Shown: one piece after another, positions 1 to 7,563 of the stretch | Position numbering within the stretch: position 1 is the first letter of the stretch | How the letters are laid out: each line of letters starts with the position of its first letter | From: GCA-002779465 sp964596535 | GTDB taxonomy: Bacteria; Desulfobacterota; Desulfobacteria; Desulfobacterales; UBA2156 | Assembly (NCBI GenBank): GCA_964596535.1 | Contig: CAZQUR010000064.1 | Span: forward strand, 1 to 16,848 | Direction: 5' to 3' | DNA: 16,848 bases | Translations under genes and position numbers: made by a program | The notes under the pieces: generated by a model | The model's input: the letters and a program-made list of their open reading frames with translations, nothing else | What the model was told of the DNA's origin: nothing | Databases searched by the model: none

Positions 1-576
1 TATGCCGCAAAACCCATGTCCGTAGGAGTGCCTCCACCCTTTTTCGAGATGTGTATCATGGATGATGATGGAAATGTGCTCCCCGCAGGCGAGATTGGAG
101 AGATCTGCGGCAAAGGCCCTATTTTGATGCCCGGTTACTATAAAAGACCGGATCTCACGGCCCAGGCGGTGCGAGACGGCTGGCTCCATTCCGGAGACAT
201 GGGATATGTGGATGAGGACAATTTTCTTTTCTTGGTGGACCGAAAAAAGGACATGATCATTTCCGGTGGAGTCAATGTTTATCCCCGGGATATCGAGGAG
301 ATCATGGTGCAGCATCCCCTGGTGCGGGAAGCCGCTGTTTTCGGCGCACCTCATGAAAAATGGGGGGAAACCCCTGTTGCGGCCGTCATATTGCATCCGT
401 CCGGGAACATTTCTCCTGAAGCGCTGAAAGGCTGGGTGAACGATCGTGTTGGGGCAAAATTCCAGCGGCTCCATGAAGTCTTCATTGTGAAGGATTTTCC
501 CCGGAATGTGGCCGGAAAAACCCTCAAACGAGAGATGCGCGACGCCTTCGCCGAGAAAAAACCCTTTTCGCCCTGA
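1..576 (+). CDS. Acyl-CoA synthetase / AMP-dependent ligase, C-terminal part (5' truncated)
   Basis: The frame is open from base 1, so the gene begins upstream of the window and only about 191 C-terminal residues are present. The enzyme family activates a carboxylic acid with ATP to an acyl-adenylate and passes it to CoA in the cytoplasm. Visible family motifs are GYYKRPD, the GWLHSGDMGY block (ATP-binding Asp), the hinge region VDRKKDMIISGG followed by NVYPRDIEE, and a C-terminal NVAGKTLKREMR, whose GK-type lysine is the usual catalytic lysine of the adenylation step. The C-terminal subdomain looks complete and ends in a normal stop. Substrate cannot be told from this part; medium- or long-chain fatty acid and aryl-CoA ligases all share these motifs. 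It is followed by about 230 bases without a gene. Confidence 0.9.
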   Translation, partial: YAAKPMSVGVPPPFFEMCIMDDDGNVLPAGEIGEICGKGPILMPGYYKRPDLTAQAVRDGWLHSGDMGYVDEDNFLFLVDRKKDMIISGGVNVYPRDIEEIMVQHPLVREAAVFGAPHEKWGETPVAAVILHPSGNISPEALKGWVNDRVGAKFQRLHEVFIVKDFPRNVAGKTLKREMRDAFAEKKPFSP

Positions 577-809
577 GCCGATTCCCCATGTAAGGACTAT
601 CATTAAAAATTTTTCCTGTATCGATGGACGATGGGCCGTTCTTCGTTGTCTTTTCCTCCCACCCATTATCGAAATCCCGGCAGAAGGCGGACGTCTTTAT
701 TGCGAAGTTCCGCACGATTGGTTATAAAGTCGTTGTCCATCGATGAAAGCCGGGAAAAGTCGAGTATACCCGACAATTAACCCGTTTTGCCCCTTTCAAC
801 CCCCGAAAA
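577..809. other. Intergenic region with a possible promoter for the Fe-S protein gene
   Basis: No gene is visible here. It holds a possible sigma-70 promoter (annotated separately) and a pair of widely spaced inverted 10-mers at 620-629 and 735-744. No convincing terminator for the upstream ligase gene was found. Confidence 0.5.
700..728 (+). promoter_or_regulatory. Candidate sigma-70 promoter upstream of the CCG-domain Fe-S protein gene
   Basis: TTGCGA at 700-705 and TATAAA at 723-728 are separated by 17 bases, a reasonable -35/-10 pair. It lies about 80 bases upstream of the proposed start codon. It is sequence resemblance only, and such matches occur by chance. Confidence 0.3.
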
Positions 810-2201
810 GTGGATGGTGACGAAAATCGAATGATCGCCGCGACGGTTCTTTCGGCGTTCAAGAACGCATTGGGGAAAGATCATCGGGTGAACGGAAAAC
901 CCATGTCCGACGTCAACGCCATCGCCCGCCTCATGCGGGAACTCGAAGACCAACTCGTGGTGTGCATGCGCTGCGGCATGTGCCAAGCGGTCTGCCCGGT
1001 CTTTTCCCGGACCGGCCGGGAAGCGGACGTGGCGCGCGGCAAGCTCGCCCTCCTCGACGGGCTCATGGAGGCGCTGTTTGAAAATCCCGAGGGGGTCCAC
1101 GAACGGCTCAACCGGTGCCTGCTGTGCGGGAGCTGCGCCGCCAACTGCCCCAGCGGGGTGAAGGTCCTCGACATCTTTCTCAAGGCCCGGGCGATCCTGA
1201 CGGGCTTCATGGGGCTCTCCCCGGCCAAGCGGGTGGTTCTCAGGGGGCTTCTTTCCCGACCCGAGGTTTTCGACCGGGCAATGGAATGGGCCGGCCGGTT
1301 TCAACGGCTCTTCACGAAACCGGCCAACGAGATCATCGGGACTTCCTGCGCCCGCATCGCCTCCCCGTTGCTGAAAGACCGTCATTTTCATCCCCTGGCC
1401 CCGGAAGCCTTCCACCGGGAGACACCGGAAATGGACACGCCCGCCGGAAAAAGCGGCCTTCGGGTGGGATTCTTCGTGGGATGCCTCATCGACAAGGTTT
1501 TCCCCCGGGTGGCCCAAGCGAGTCTTCGTGTTATGGAACGATACGACGTGGGTGTCTTTTTACCCAAGGGTCAGGGCTGTTGCGGCATTCCGGCCCTTTC
1601 CTCCGGAGACCGGAAGACCTTTTTGCGCCTTCTGCACCATAACCTCAACCTGTTCGAGGCGGGTTCCTTTGATGTACTGGTGACCGCCTGCGCCACCTGT
1701 ACCGCCACCATTAAAAAAATCTGGCCCGTCATGGTGCAGGATCAGTCCGCAGCACTTCAGGACCGTGTCCGCCGCCTCAGCGAAAAGACCGAGGATATCA
1801 GCGCATTTATCGTTTCCCGTTTCAACCCGGCGCCGGCGGAACATACGGCGGGGGCATCCATCGTCACCTGTCACGACCCCTGTCACCTTAAAAAATCCCT
1901 GGGAGTTTTCCGGGAACCCCGTCGCCTGATCCAGGCCAATCCCGAATACCGCCTGGTGGAAATGGGCGAAGCGGATGCGTGTTGCGGCATGGGCGGGGCG
2001 TTTAATCTGCAATACTATGAAATTTCTACTCAGATCGGCACCCTGAAGCGGGACCGAATCGTGGAGACCGGCGCCTCCGTGGCGGCGACGGGGTGCCCGG
2101 CGTGCATGATGCAGATATCGGATATGCTTTCACGTCATCAGGACAGGGTATCCGTATGTCATCCCATCGAACTGTTTGACCGGTGCAGGCTTTTGCCATG
2201 A
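810..2201 (+). CDS. GlcF/HdrD-like iron-sulfur oxidoreductase with two CCG domains
   Basis: A 463-residue cytoplasmic electron-transfer protein. From the N-terminus it has two ferredoxin-type [4Fe-4S] motifs (Cys 52, 55, 58, 62 and Cys 103, 106, 109, 113). Two cysteine-rich CCG domains follow: the first has CCG at 257-259 and CATC at 294-297, the second has CHDPCH at 354-359, CCG at 391-393 and CPAC at 429-432. This order is that of glycolate oxidase subunit GlcF and of heterodisulfide-reductase HdrD-type proteins, which pass electrons between a flavoprotein dehydrogenase and a quinone or thiol partner. No FAD-linked oxidase (GlcD-like) partner lies nearby, so the substrate is unknown. The start is uncertain: ATG codons at 810, 831 and 903 are in frame, none with a strong ribosome-binding site. 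The CCG motifs keep their cysteines and show no in-frame TGA. Confidence 0.85.
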   Translation: MDGDENRMIAATVLSAFKNALGKDHRVNGKPMSDVNAIARLMRELEDQLVVCMRCGMCQAVCPVFSRTGREADVARGKLALLDGLMEALFENPEGVHERLNRCLLCGSCAANCPSGVKVLDIFLKARAILTGFMGLSPAKRVVLRGLLSRPEVFDRAMEWAGRFQRLFTKPANEIIGTSCARIASPLLKDRHFHPLAPEAFHRETPEMDTPAGKSGLRVGFFVGCLIDKVFPRVAQASLRVMERYDVGVFLPKGQGCCGIPALSSGDRKTFLRLLHHNLNLFEAGSFDVLVTACATCTATIKKIWPVMVQDQSAALQDRVRRLSEKTEDISAFIVSRFNPAPAEHTAGASIVTCHDPCHLKKSLGVFREPRRLIQANPEYRLVEMGEADACCGMGGAFNLQYYEISTQIGTLKRDRIVETGASVAATGCPACMMQISDMLSRHQDRVSVCHPIELFDRCRLLP

Positions 2202-2273
2202 AATCGGCCTTGAAGCCCGTGAGTTCCTAACCGACATCAAAATAAAAGAATCCCCAAAAACCCGAAATTTTTC

Positions 2274-3161
2274 TTAATCCAGTCCCGATTGTTCCCGGAT
2301 GATCCGGGCCAGTGCGGAGAGGTCTTCATCCCCCCTCCCCCGGGTCACAAGACTCGTCTCCAGTTGCTCCGCAAAGGCACTCACCGGCAAGGCCGCACCG
2401 ATTTCCCTGGCCGTCTCCAAGGCGATGTTCAAATCTTTTCGGTGAAGCCGGACCCGAAAACCCAATGGATATGTGTTTTCGATCATGTTTTTTGCCCGGT
2501 TGGCCAACACCCAGGAAGCAGCCGCCCCCCCGCCCACGGCCCGCAGCACTTTTTCCATATTCAGGCCGGCCCGGAGACCCAACGCGATTCCTTCCGCAAC
2601 CCCAAGGTACGTCCCCGCAATAATCACCTGGTTGACGGCTTTGGTCATCTGTCCGGAACCCAGTGGACCGATGTGATTGATGGTCTTTCCCATGGTCTCC
2701 AGGACCGGCAGGACCGCCTCGAAATCGGATGCTTCTCCGCCGGCCATGATGGACAGGGTCCCCTTCCGGGCCCCTTCGGAACCGCCGGATACCGGCGCAT
2801 CCACCATCCCCACACCCTTTGCCCGAAGGGCCTTTCCGATGCGACGGGTGGCCGAGGGGCTGATGGTGGACATATCCACCACGATCGTGCCTTCGGCCGC
2901 CCCGTGGATGACCCCCTTCTCCCCTATTATCACCGCCTCCACATCCGGCGTGTCGCTCAGACAGGTCACCACCACATCGGCTTCGGCCGCCGCCGCCGCC
3001 GGGAAGCCGGCCGGAAGCGCCCCGGCATTGACCAGCGCTTCCTCTTTTGCCCGGGTCCGATTGTGCACCGTCAGGGGAAACCCCGCCTTTAAAATATTCT
3101 CCGCCATGGGCGCCCCCATGGTCCCCAAGCCGATAAACGCCACTTTCATTCTCGTCGACAT
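2274..3161 (-). CDS. 3-hydroxyisobutyrate dehydrogenase-family NAD(P)-dependent oxidoreductase
   Basis: A 295-residue beta-hydroxyacid dehydrogenase that oxidises short 3-hydroxy acids, or reduces the semialdehydes, with NAD(P). The N-terminal Rossmann fold carries GLGTMG at residues 11-16. The substrate-binding signature DAPVSGG is at 121-127. The catalytic-type lysine is K174 in GQMTKAVNQV, with N177 nearby. Length matches the family (about 290-300). The start at 3161 is chosen because AGAGG-type Shine-Dalgarno sequence (AAAGAGGAAA) lies just upstream and the protein then begins a few residues before the Rossmann fold; an in-frame ATG at 3239 has no ribosome-binding site and would add a non-conserved tail. 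Candidates within the family are 3-hydroxyisobutyrate dehydrogenase, tartronate-semialdehyde reductase or glyoxylate/succinic semialdehyde reductase; the sequence does not decide. It is convergent with the Fe-S protein gene. Confidence 0.88.
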   Translation of the reverse strand: MSTRMKVAFIGLGTMGAPMAENILKAGFPLTVHNRTRAKEEALVNAGALPAGFPAAAAAEADVVVTCLSDTPDVEAVIIGEKGVIHGAAEGTIVVDMSTISPSATRRIGKALRAKGVGMVDAPVSGGSEGARKGTLSIMAGGEASDFEAVLPVLETMGKTINHIGPLGSGQMTKAVNQVIIAGTYLGVAEGIALGLRAGLNMEKVLRAVGGGAAASWVLANRAKNMIENTYPLGFRVRLHRKDLNIALETAREIGAALPVSAFAEQLETSLVTRGRGDEDLSALARIIREQSGLD

Positions 3162-3264
3162 CCTGTTTCCTCTTTCCCTGCTTTTATTGAAAGGCTCCCC
3201 ACTTTTCCGGAGTTCTGATTTATCCCGTGAGGACCCCATGCAGATTCCCGTCCCCCAGGGGCGA

Positions 3265-3299
3265 CCGGAATCCCTTCCAAAATTTGTAAAGGGATTCGG
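3265..3299. repeat. Inverted repeat (11-bp stem, one bulged base, 12-base loop)
   Basis: Arms 3265-3276 and 3289-3299 pair over 11 base pairs with one bulged G. The loop is AT-rich, and no T-run follows on either strand, so it does not look like an intrinsic terminator. It lies about 105-140 bases upstream of the dehydrogenase start and could be an operator or a leader hairpin. Function is not known. Confidence 0.45.
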
Positions 3300-3551
3300 C
3301 CGCCGTTGTCAAACCAAAAGGGACGGTAAATGCCTTGAATTTTACATGCGGGGTGGATAAGAGAAAAGACTGCCGGGTAAAAATCGGGAACAGCGTTTTG
3401 CCTTGGATCGGATCACGGTAAAAAAATCCTTGGAATCCTTCTGGGTTTTTCGGGAGTGGCGGCCGGGATCATTACGGTGCAGCTCAAGGAGAATGCCCCG
3501 GAGCCCTTTATCCCCCCCGGGAAAAAGCCTATAGCCCCAAAACGGGCCCGT

Positions 3552-3560
3552 AAAGGAGGA
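3552..3560 (+). promoter_or_regulatory. Ribosome-binding site that decides a TTG start
   Basis: AAAGGAGGA is followed after a short spacer by the TTG at 3567. It is the strongest Shine-Dalgarno match near this gene and the reason for placing the start here rather than at the ATG at 3456. Confidence 0.6.
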
Positions 3561-3566
3561 CGGTCC

Positions 3567-4559
3567 TTGCCCAAAGAGATCACCCACTGGACACTGGCGA
3601 AGACGGCGTTCCTGCAATTGGGGGCAACATCTCCTTTGCGGTGTCTCCTTGAAACCCACGAAAACCTGTATCTTGCCGGCGCCGTGATCCTCGATTCCCC
3701 CTTTTATATGCAATGGGGCACGGGAGGGACATGGCTTCGAAATCAATCCGAGAAAATCCATGACACGCAACAAAACCCCTTTGCCGCCTTGGTGCCCGTA
3801 CTTGAAAAGCCGTCACCTGATTCCAGGGACGGAAGCGTTGCCCTTCTGGCCGGAATGACGACCCATGTCTTTGTGGATGCCGCGTTCCATCCCATGGTGA
3901 TTCATTTCAGCGGCAACCCCAACGCCCCGGAGAAAAAAATGCAGCAAAGGGCCCAGGCCCGGCATCATCTCTTCGAAACGTACCTGGATCTGTTTTTTGC
4001 CGGAAGCGGCTTTTTCCCGATAAAAACATCCACCTTTTCACGCTTTCTCAAAAAGGTCGAAATCCCCCGGCATGCCTTCATGAAGATGGTATCCACACTC
4101 TTTTCCGCCGCCACCCCCCAAGAAACCGCTTTGATCCAAAAGGCCGTGCAACTGCATGCCGTACTCCAATCCCTTTTCCGCCGCACCCTTCTAAAAAAGG
4201 GGTTGCACCTATTGAACCGGTTGCCCGGTGTCCGCCTGGAGGCCGTGATTTCCAACTTCTATCCGGCTCGGATACCAAGGCCGAAGACGCTTTTCCCCCG
4301 ACCCGTTTCCTACCGGCATCCCGTGACGGGGGAAAAACGAGATGTTCCGGTGGAGCGCCTCCAAGAAGACGCGTTGGCTTCCATACAAAAGGCCTTCGCC
4401 GTCCTCGACGATGCGCTTCAGCGAAGGGCTCCAGACCCGGACATCGCCGCGTTGAAAGGGACGAATCTCTACACCGGCATCGCCGGGCGCCGGCTGGCGG
4501 ACATGCGCTATTTCAACGATTCGGTCGATATCCAGACACAACTTGCCGGGCACCTTTGA
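3567..4559 (+). CDS. Zinc-dependent phospholipase C-like protein (TTG start)
   Basis: A 330-residue protein resembling the zinc-dependent phospholipase C/S1-P1-like fold used by bacterial phospholipase C. Recognisable elements are an N-terminal EITHWTLAK (His 7), a HENLYLAGAVILDSPFY segment (His 31, Asp 43), KIHD (His 65, Asp 66), and GMTTHVFVDAAFHPM (His 100, Asp 104, His 108), followed by HH at 133-134 with Glu 137. These His/Asp residues are the likely metal ligands. No signal peptide is seen with this start, unlike secreted clostridial enzymes, so it may be cytoplasmic with a different substrate. The start is TTG at 3567: a strong AAAGGAGGA lies 7 bases upstream, whereas the in-frame ATG at 3456 has none. 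About 190 residues after the metal region (basic, with few clear motifs) are not recognised. Confidence 0.7.
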   Translation: MPKEITHWTLAKTAFLQLGATSPLRCLLETHENLYLAGAVILDSPFYMQWGTGGTWLRNQSEKIHDTQQNPFAALVPVLEKPSPDSRDGSVALLAGMTTHVFVDAAFHPMVIHFSGNPNAPEKKMQQRAQARHHLFETYLDLFFAGSGFFPIKTSTFSRFLKKVEIPRHAFMKMVSTLFSAATPQETALIQKAVQLHAVLQSLFRRTLLKKGLHLLNRLPGVRLEAVISNFYPARIPRPKTLFPRPVSYRHPVTGEKRDVPVERLQEDALASIQKAFAVLDDALQRRAPDPDIAALKGTNLYTGIAGRRLADMRYFNDSVDIQTQLAGHL

Positions 4560-4707
4560 TCTGTTTCTTTTTTTCCGTGACGATTGAAAATGGAAAGCGT
4601 GGAGCGCGGCCAAAGACCGGGCGGCCTTCTGATTTTCGATAGCGTTTGGACTGTTATTCTGATATGGTGTTGATCGCTGAAATCATGAAAAGGAAGGATA
4701 GAATACC

Positions 4708-5274
4708 ATGAAAAAATCGTTTGGATCTAAAACGCTCATTTTTCCTGCCCCGGTCTGGTGCGTGGGGTCCTATGATCCCAGCGGAAATCCCAACGTGATG
4801 ACCATTGCATGGGGCGGCATTTGTTGTTCCAAGCCGCCTTGTGTAACCATTTCCCTTCGCAAGGCCACCTATACCTATGGCAATATCATGCAGCGACAGG
4901 CATACACCCTGAGTGTCCCTTCAATCGAATATGTCCGGGAGGCTGACTATTTCGGCTTGGCATCTGGCCGCAATGTGGACAAATTCAAAAAAAGCGGTCT
5001 GACACCGGTCAAATCGGAAAGGGTCGATGCCCCGTATATTGAAGAGTTTCCGATGAACTTGGAGTGCAAGATGATCCATTATTATGAAATTGGTCTGCAC
5101 ACCCATTTCGTGGGTGAAATCGTCGATGTCAAAGTAGATGAGAAGATGCTTGGTAATGACGGCAAACCGGATATCGATAAAATTCGCCCGATTGTCTACA
5201 GCCCGGAGGGCCAGCGTTATCATGGTATTGGCACATTTATCGGAAAGGCGTTTGAGATCGGAAAAACACTTTGA
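4708..5274 (+). CDS. Flavin reductase-like / flavoredoxin family protein
   Basis: A 188-residue protein of the FMN-binding split-barrel family. Members include flavoredoxins of sulfate reducers and NAD(P)H:flavin oxidoreductases, which bind FMN and carry out electron transfer or flavin reduction in the cytoplasm. Family features are the N-terminal PAPVWCVGSYD segment, NVMTIAWGGICCSKPPCVTISLR (here split as NVMTIAWGG and PPCVTISLR), the YTLSVPS strand, and the FGLASGRNVDKF loop that contacts FMN; the C-terminal half holds HFVGEIVDV. Length fits the family (about 190). The ATG at 4708 is preceded by AAGGAAGGA. The gene stands alone and converges on the DMT transporter gene, with 58 bases between them and no clear terminator. 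Whether it works as a reductase or an electron carrier cannot be read from the sequence. Confidence 0.85.
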   Translation: MKKSFGSKTLIFPAPVWCVGSYDPSGNPNVMTIAWGGICCSKPPCVTISLRKATYTYGNIMQRQAYTLSVPSIEYVREADYFGLASGRNVDKFKKSGLTPVKSERVDAPYIEEFPMNLECKMIHYYEIGLHTHFVGEIVDVKVDEKMLGNDGKPDIDKIRPIVYSPEGQRYHGIGTFIGKAFEIGKTL

Positions 5275-5332
5275 TGGTCGTCAATTCGAATCGCCCCTCG
5301 GATCGACGTGCAGCGGTCGTTCCAGGCCCCTC

Positions 5333-6262
5333 TCACGGGTTTGGCGGTGCCGTCGGAGTGCTGACCGGTACAACGACAACGGTGTGGGCCCTGAGCCGAT
5401 TCAGTGCAATGCCGCTCGCCAGGATCATCGCCCCGCCCATCCAGAAGCGCAAGGGAGCCGGATCTCCGAGGAAAACGATCCCCACCACGGCAGTAAAGAT
5501 CACCTCGCTGGACATGAACACCCCGCCTTCCCAACCGCGGCAGTAGAAAAACCCCTGGTTCATCAGAAGTTGGGCGAGCACCGAACTGAAGATGATGCCG
5601 AGGATCATCGCCCCTTCCATGGGAGTCGCCGGCAAAACCGGCTGCCGCAGGTACATGGGCAGGGTCGCCAGGGTGCCCATGGTGCAAAAATACAGATAGA
5701 TGATGACCGGCCCATTGTTTGCGCGCAGGGTGCGGATCAAGGTCACGGTGAGCCCGGCGAACACGGAGGCGACCAGCGCCGTCAACTGGCCCAGCACCCC
5801 TCCGGCCAATTGAAAATCGAAGAGAATGGCCACTCCCAAAAGCACCGCGGCGATACAGGCGATCTCGTTTTTCCCGATGCGCTCACCGTAGATCAGGTAC
5901 GAAAAAAGCGCCGAAAACACCGGAAAAGAGTAAAAGATGACCAGCGCTGTGGAGACCGGCAGCAGACGAATGGCCGTCACCAGGCAGACGAATGCCGCCG
6001 AACCGGTGCATCCCCGTATGATGAGCAGGCGGATGTTGTTCCCCCGGTAAGGATTGCGATGGCGTCCGAAAAGGGCCAGCAGCACCAGCATCCCGCCGAA
6101 AAAGCGGTAGAAGCCGATGTCCCAGATCCCGTACTGCGGCCCCAGCCGTTTGATAATGACATTGAGCAGCGTGAAAAGCAGTGCGGCCGAGAGCATGAAA
6201 AGCGGACCGGCAACGGTCGCGTCCAACGGCACTCGGTTCGTGTCTTTTTCCATTGGGCTCAT
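5333..6262 (-). CDS. DMT-superfamily (EamA) transporter
   Basis: A 309-residue inner-membrane protein with about ten hydrophobic segments in two repeated halves, the usual layout of EamA/RhaT-type drug/metabolite transporters. Typical elements are FYRFFGGMLVLLAL in the first half, ALVIFYSFPVFSALFSYLIYGER at the end of that half (broken here as ALVIFYSFPVFSAL and SYLIYGER), and SSEVIFTAVVGIVFLGD at the matching place in the second half. The substrate is unknown; relatives export amino acids or other small metabolites. The start ATG at 6262 has only a weak ribosome-binding site, and ATG at 6253 is an alternative. It begins three bases after the end of a broken alpha/beta-hydrolase fragment, suggesting a rearrangement junction next to hypD. 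Confidence 0.85.
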   Translation of the reverse strand: MSPMEKDTNRVPLDATVAGPLFMLSAALLFTLLNVIIKRLGPQYGIWDIGFYRFFGGMLVLLALFGRHRNPYRGNNIRLLIIRGCTGSAAFVCLVTAIRLLPVSTALVIFYSFPVFSALFSYLIYGERIGKNEIACIAAVLLGVAILFDFQLAGGVLGQLTALVASVFAGLTVTLIRTLRANNGPVIIYLYFCTMGTLATLPMYLRQPVLPATPMEGAMILGIIFSSVLAQLLMNQGFFYCRGWEGGVFMSSEVIFTAVVGIVFLGDPAPLRFWMGGAMILASGIALNRLRAHTVVVVPVSTPTAPPNP

Positions 6263-6264
6263 AC

Positions 6265-6444
6265 TCAGTCTAAAGAAGCATGCAAGGAAAGCGGCCGCCG
6301 CACCGCATCCACCACGGAATTGTGCATGTCGCCCCCCTACAAGGGGTGGGGATGGGTGAGAACAACGCTGCGGGGACCGGAGCGTTTTTCAAAAAGTCCT
6401 TCCAGTATATTTCCGTTGGAAACAAAGGATACAAGATGCTCCAT
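6265..6444 (-). pseudogene. 5' remnant of an alpha/beta-hydrolase gene, with in-frame TAG
   Basis: Downstream of hypD, a frame starts at ATG 6444 (14 bases after the hypD stop) and reads MEHLVSFVSNGNILEGLFEK, then RSGPRSVVLTHPHPL. A TAG stop follows at 6339-6337, and the same frame then continues GGDMHNSVVDAVRR before losing resemblance and stopping at 6265. THPHPL-x-GGDMHN-VV matches the N-terminal oxyanion-hole region of serine alpha/beta-hydrolases, where HPHPLYGG is common, so the TAG sits where Tyr (TAC/TAT) is expected. The rest of the hydrolase (nucleophile elbow, catalytic Asp and His) is missing, and the DMT gene begins immediately after. I infer a gene broken by deletion or insertion. 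Pyrrolysine readthrough of the TAG is unlikely because the frame ends soon afterwards. Confidence 0.6.
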
Positions 6445-6458
6445 AGGCAGGAATTGAA

Positions 6459-7550
6459 TCACCCCATATGGTATCGATAATAGGCGGCACAGGTTCCTTC
6501 GCTGGAGACCATGCAGGGCCCGACGGGGTCCTCCGGGGTGCATCGTTTCCGGAATAACGCGCACTGGGGCGGCGACAGCACGCCGGTCAGGACCTGGCCG
6601 CAGGCGCATCCCCTGGGAGGCGGGGATTCGGGAACCGTCACGGGGATCGCTTTCCGGGCATCGAAACGGGAAAAGGTTTCCCTGATTTTCAGCCCGCTTT
6701 TCGGGATGACGCCGAGGCCGCGCCAGGCCGCATTTTCGGGCTCGAAAACACGGTGAAGGATTCCCATGGCCTTCGCGTTTCCATCTTCGGTGACCACCCG
6801 GGAATAGGCGTTTTGCAGCGTCGCCGCACCGGCTTCCGCTTGCTGCACCAGCATGAGGATCCCCTGGAGGATGTCCGCGGACTCGAATCCGCAGATCACG
6901 CCGGGAATCGGATGCGCTTCCATCACGTCGGTATAGGCCTTTGTTCCGATGATGACCGACACATGTCCCGGGAGGAGAAATCCATCGATCTTGACCGCCT
7001 CGCTCTGAAGAAGCGCCTCGAGGGCGGGCGGCACCAACTTGTGAGCCGAGACCACAAAGAAGTTTTCCACCTTTCGTTTTTCGGCCTCAAGAATCACGGC
7101 GGCCGCCGTGGGCGCCGTGGTCTCGAATCCCACGCCGAGAAAGACGACCTTCCGGCCGGGGTTTTTCACGGCGATCTCAAGGGCATCCAGTGTGGAATAG
7201 ACCACCCGGATGTCCCGTCCGTTTGCGCGCTCCTGCTGAAGAGACGTATGAGTTCCGGGAACCCGCACCAGGTCCCCGAAGGTGGTGATGATGACATCCT
7301 CTTCCCGGGCCATGGCCAAAAAGGTGTCGATCTCTTCCTGGGCGGTGACACACACCGGACACCCCGGGCCCGAAATGAGGCGGATGGTCTCCGGAAGAAG
7401 GGACCGGATGCCGGTTCTAAATACGGCCATGGTATGCGTGCCGCAGACTTCCATGAGGCGGACGGGATGCCGGCTTTCCCGGCGGATCTGTTGGAGCAGA
7501 TGTTCGGCCAGTGCGGCGTTTTCGAACCCCTGAATGTCCTTTTTATCCAT
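6459..7550 (-). CDS. hypD: Hydrogenase maturation factor HypD
   Basis: A 363-residue HypD, the iron-sulfur scaffold that works with HypC to assemble the Fe(CN)2CO unit of [NiFe] hydrogenases in the cytoplasm. Visible signatures are LMEVCGTHTMA (Cys 36), SGPGCPVCVT around residues 60-69, FGDLVRVPG, FLGVGFETTAPT and LPGHVSVIIG. A cysteine-rich C-terminal segment (CAC, PPQC, KRC, GPC, GTC) includes the ligands of the [4Fe-4S] cluster. Length and motifs are complete. The ATG at 7550 is 13 bases after the hypF stop, so the two are probably cotranscribed. hypE, often next in such operons, is not here; a broken hydrolase fragment follows instead. Confidence 0.97.
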   Translation of the reverse strand: MDKKDIQGFENAALAEHLLQQIRRESRHPVRLMEVCGTHTMAVFRTGIRSLLPETIRLISGPGCPVCVTAQEEIDTFLAMAREEDVIITTFGDLVRVPGTHTSLQQERANGRDIRVVYSTLDALEIAVKNPGRKVVFLGVGFETTAPTAAAVILEAEKRKVENFFVVSAHKLVPPALEALLQSEAVKIDGFLLPGHVSVIIGTKAYTDVMEAHPIPGVICGFESADILQGILMLVQQAEAGAATLQNAYSRVVTEDGNAKAMGILHRVFEPENAAWRGLGVIPKSGLKIRETFSRFDARKAIPVTVPESPPPRGCACGQVLTGVLSPPQCALFRKRCTPEDPVGPCMVSSEGTCAAYYRYHMG

Positions 7551-7563
7551 TTCCGGATCTCTT

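Larger units (their letters stand above)
3162..3566. other. Divergent intergenic region, about 405 bases, no gene seen
   Basis: It separates the dehydrogenase gene (-) from the phospholipase-like gene (+) and should carry promoters for both. I found no convincing -35/-10 pair. The only clear structure is the inverted repeat at 3265-3299. Open frames here have no family resemblance. Confidence 0.5.

Noticed and set aside
777..1517. A 246-codon minus-strand frame
   Set aside because: It is antisense to the CCG-domain Fe-S gene, whose cysteine motifs are clear.
6337..6339. TAG in the hydrolase fragment as a pyrrolysine codon
   Set aside because: The frame loses family resemblance about 14 codons later and stops at 6265, and the catalytic part of the gene is missing, so decay is the simpler reading.
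5138..6457. A 439-codon open frame on the plus strand
   Set aside because: It overlaps the flavoredoxin gene and lies antisense to the DMT transporter. Its low-complexity, charged composition is not like a real protein.
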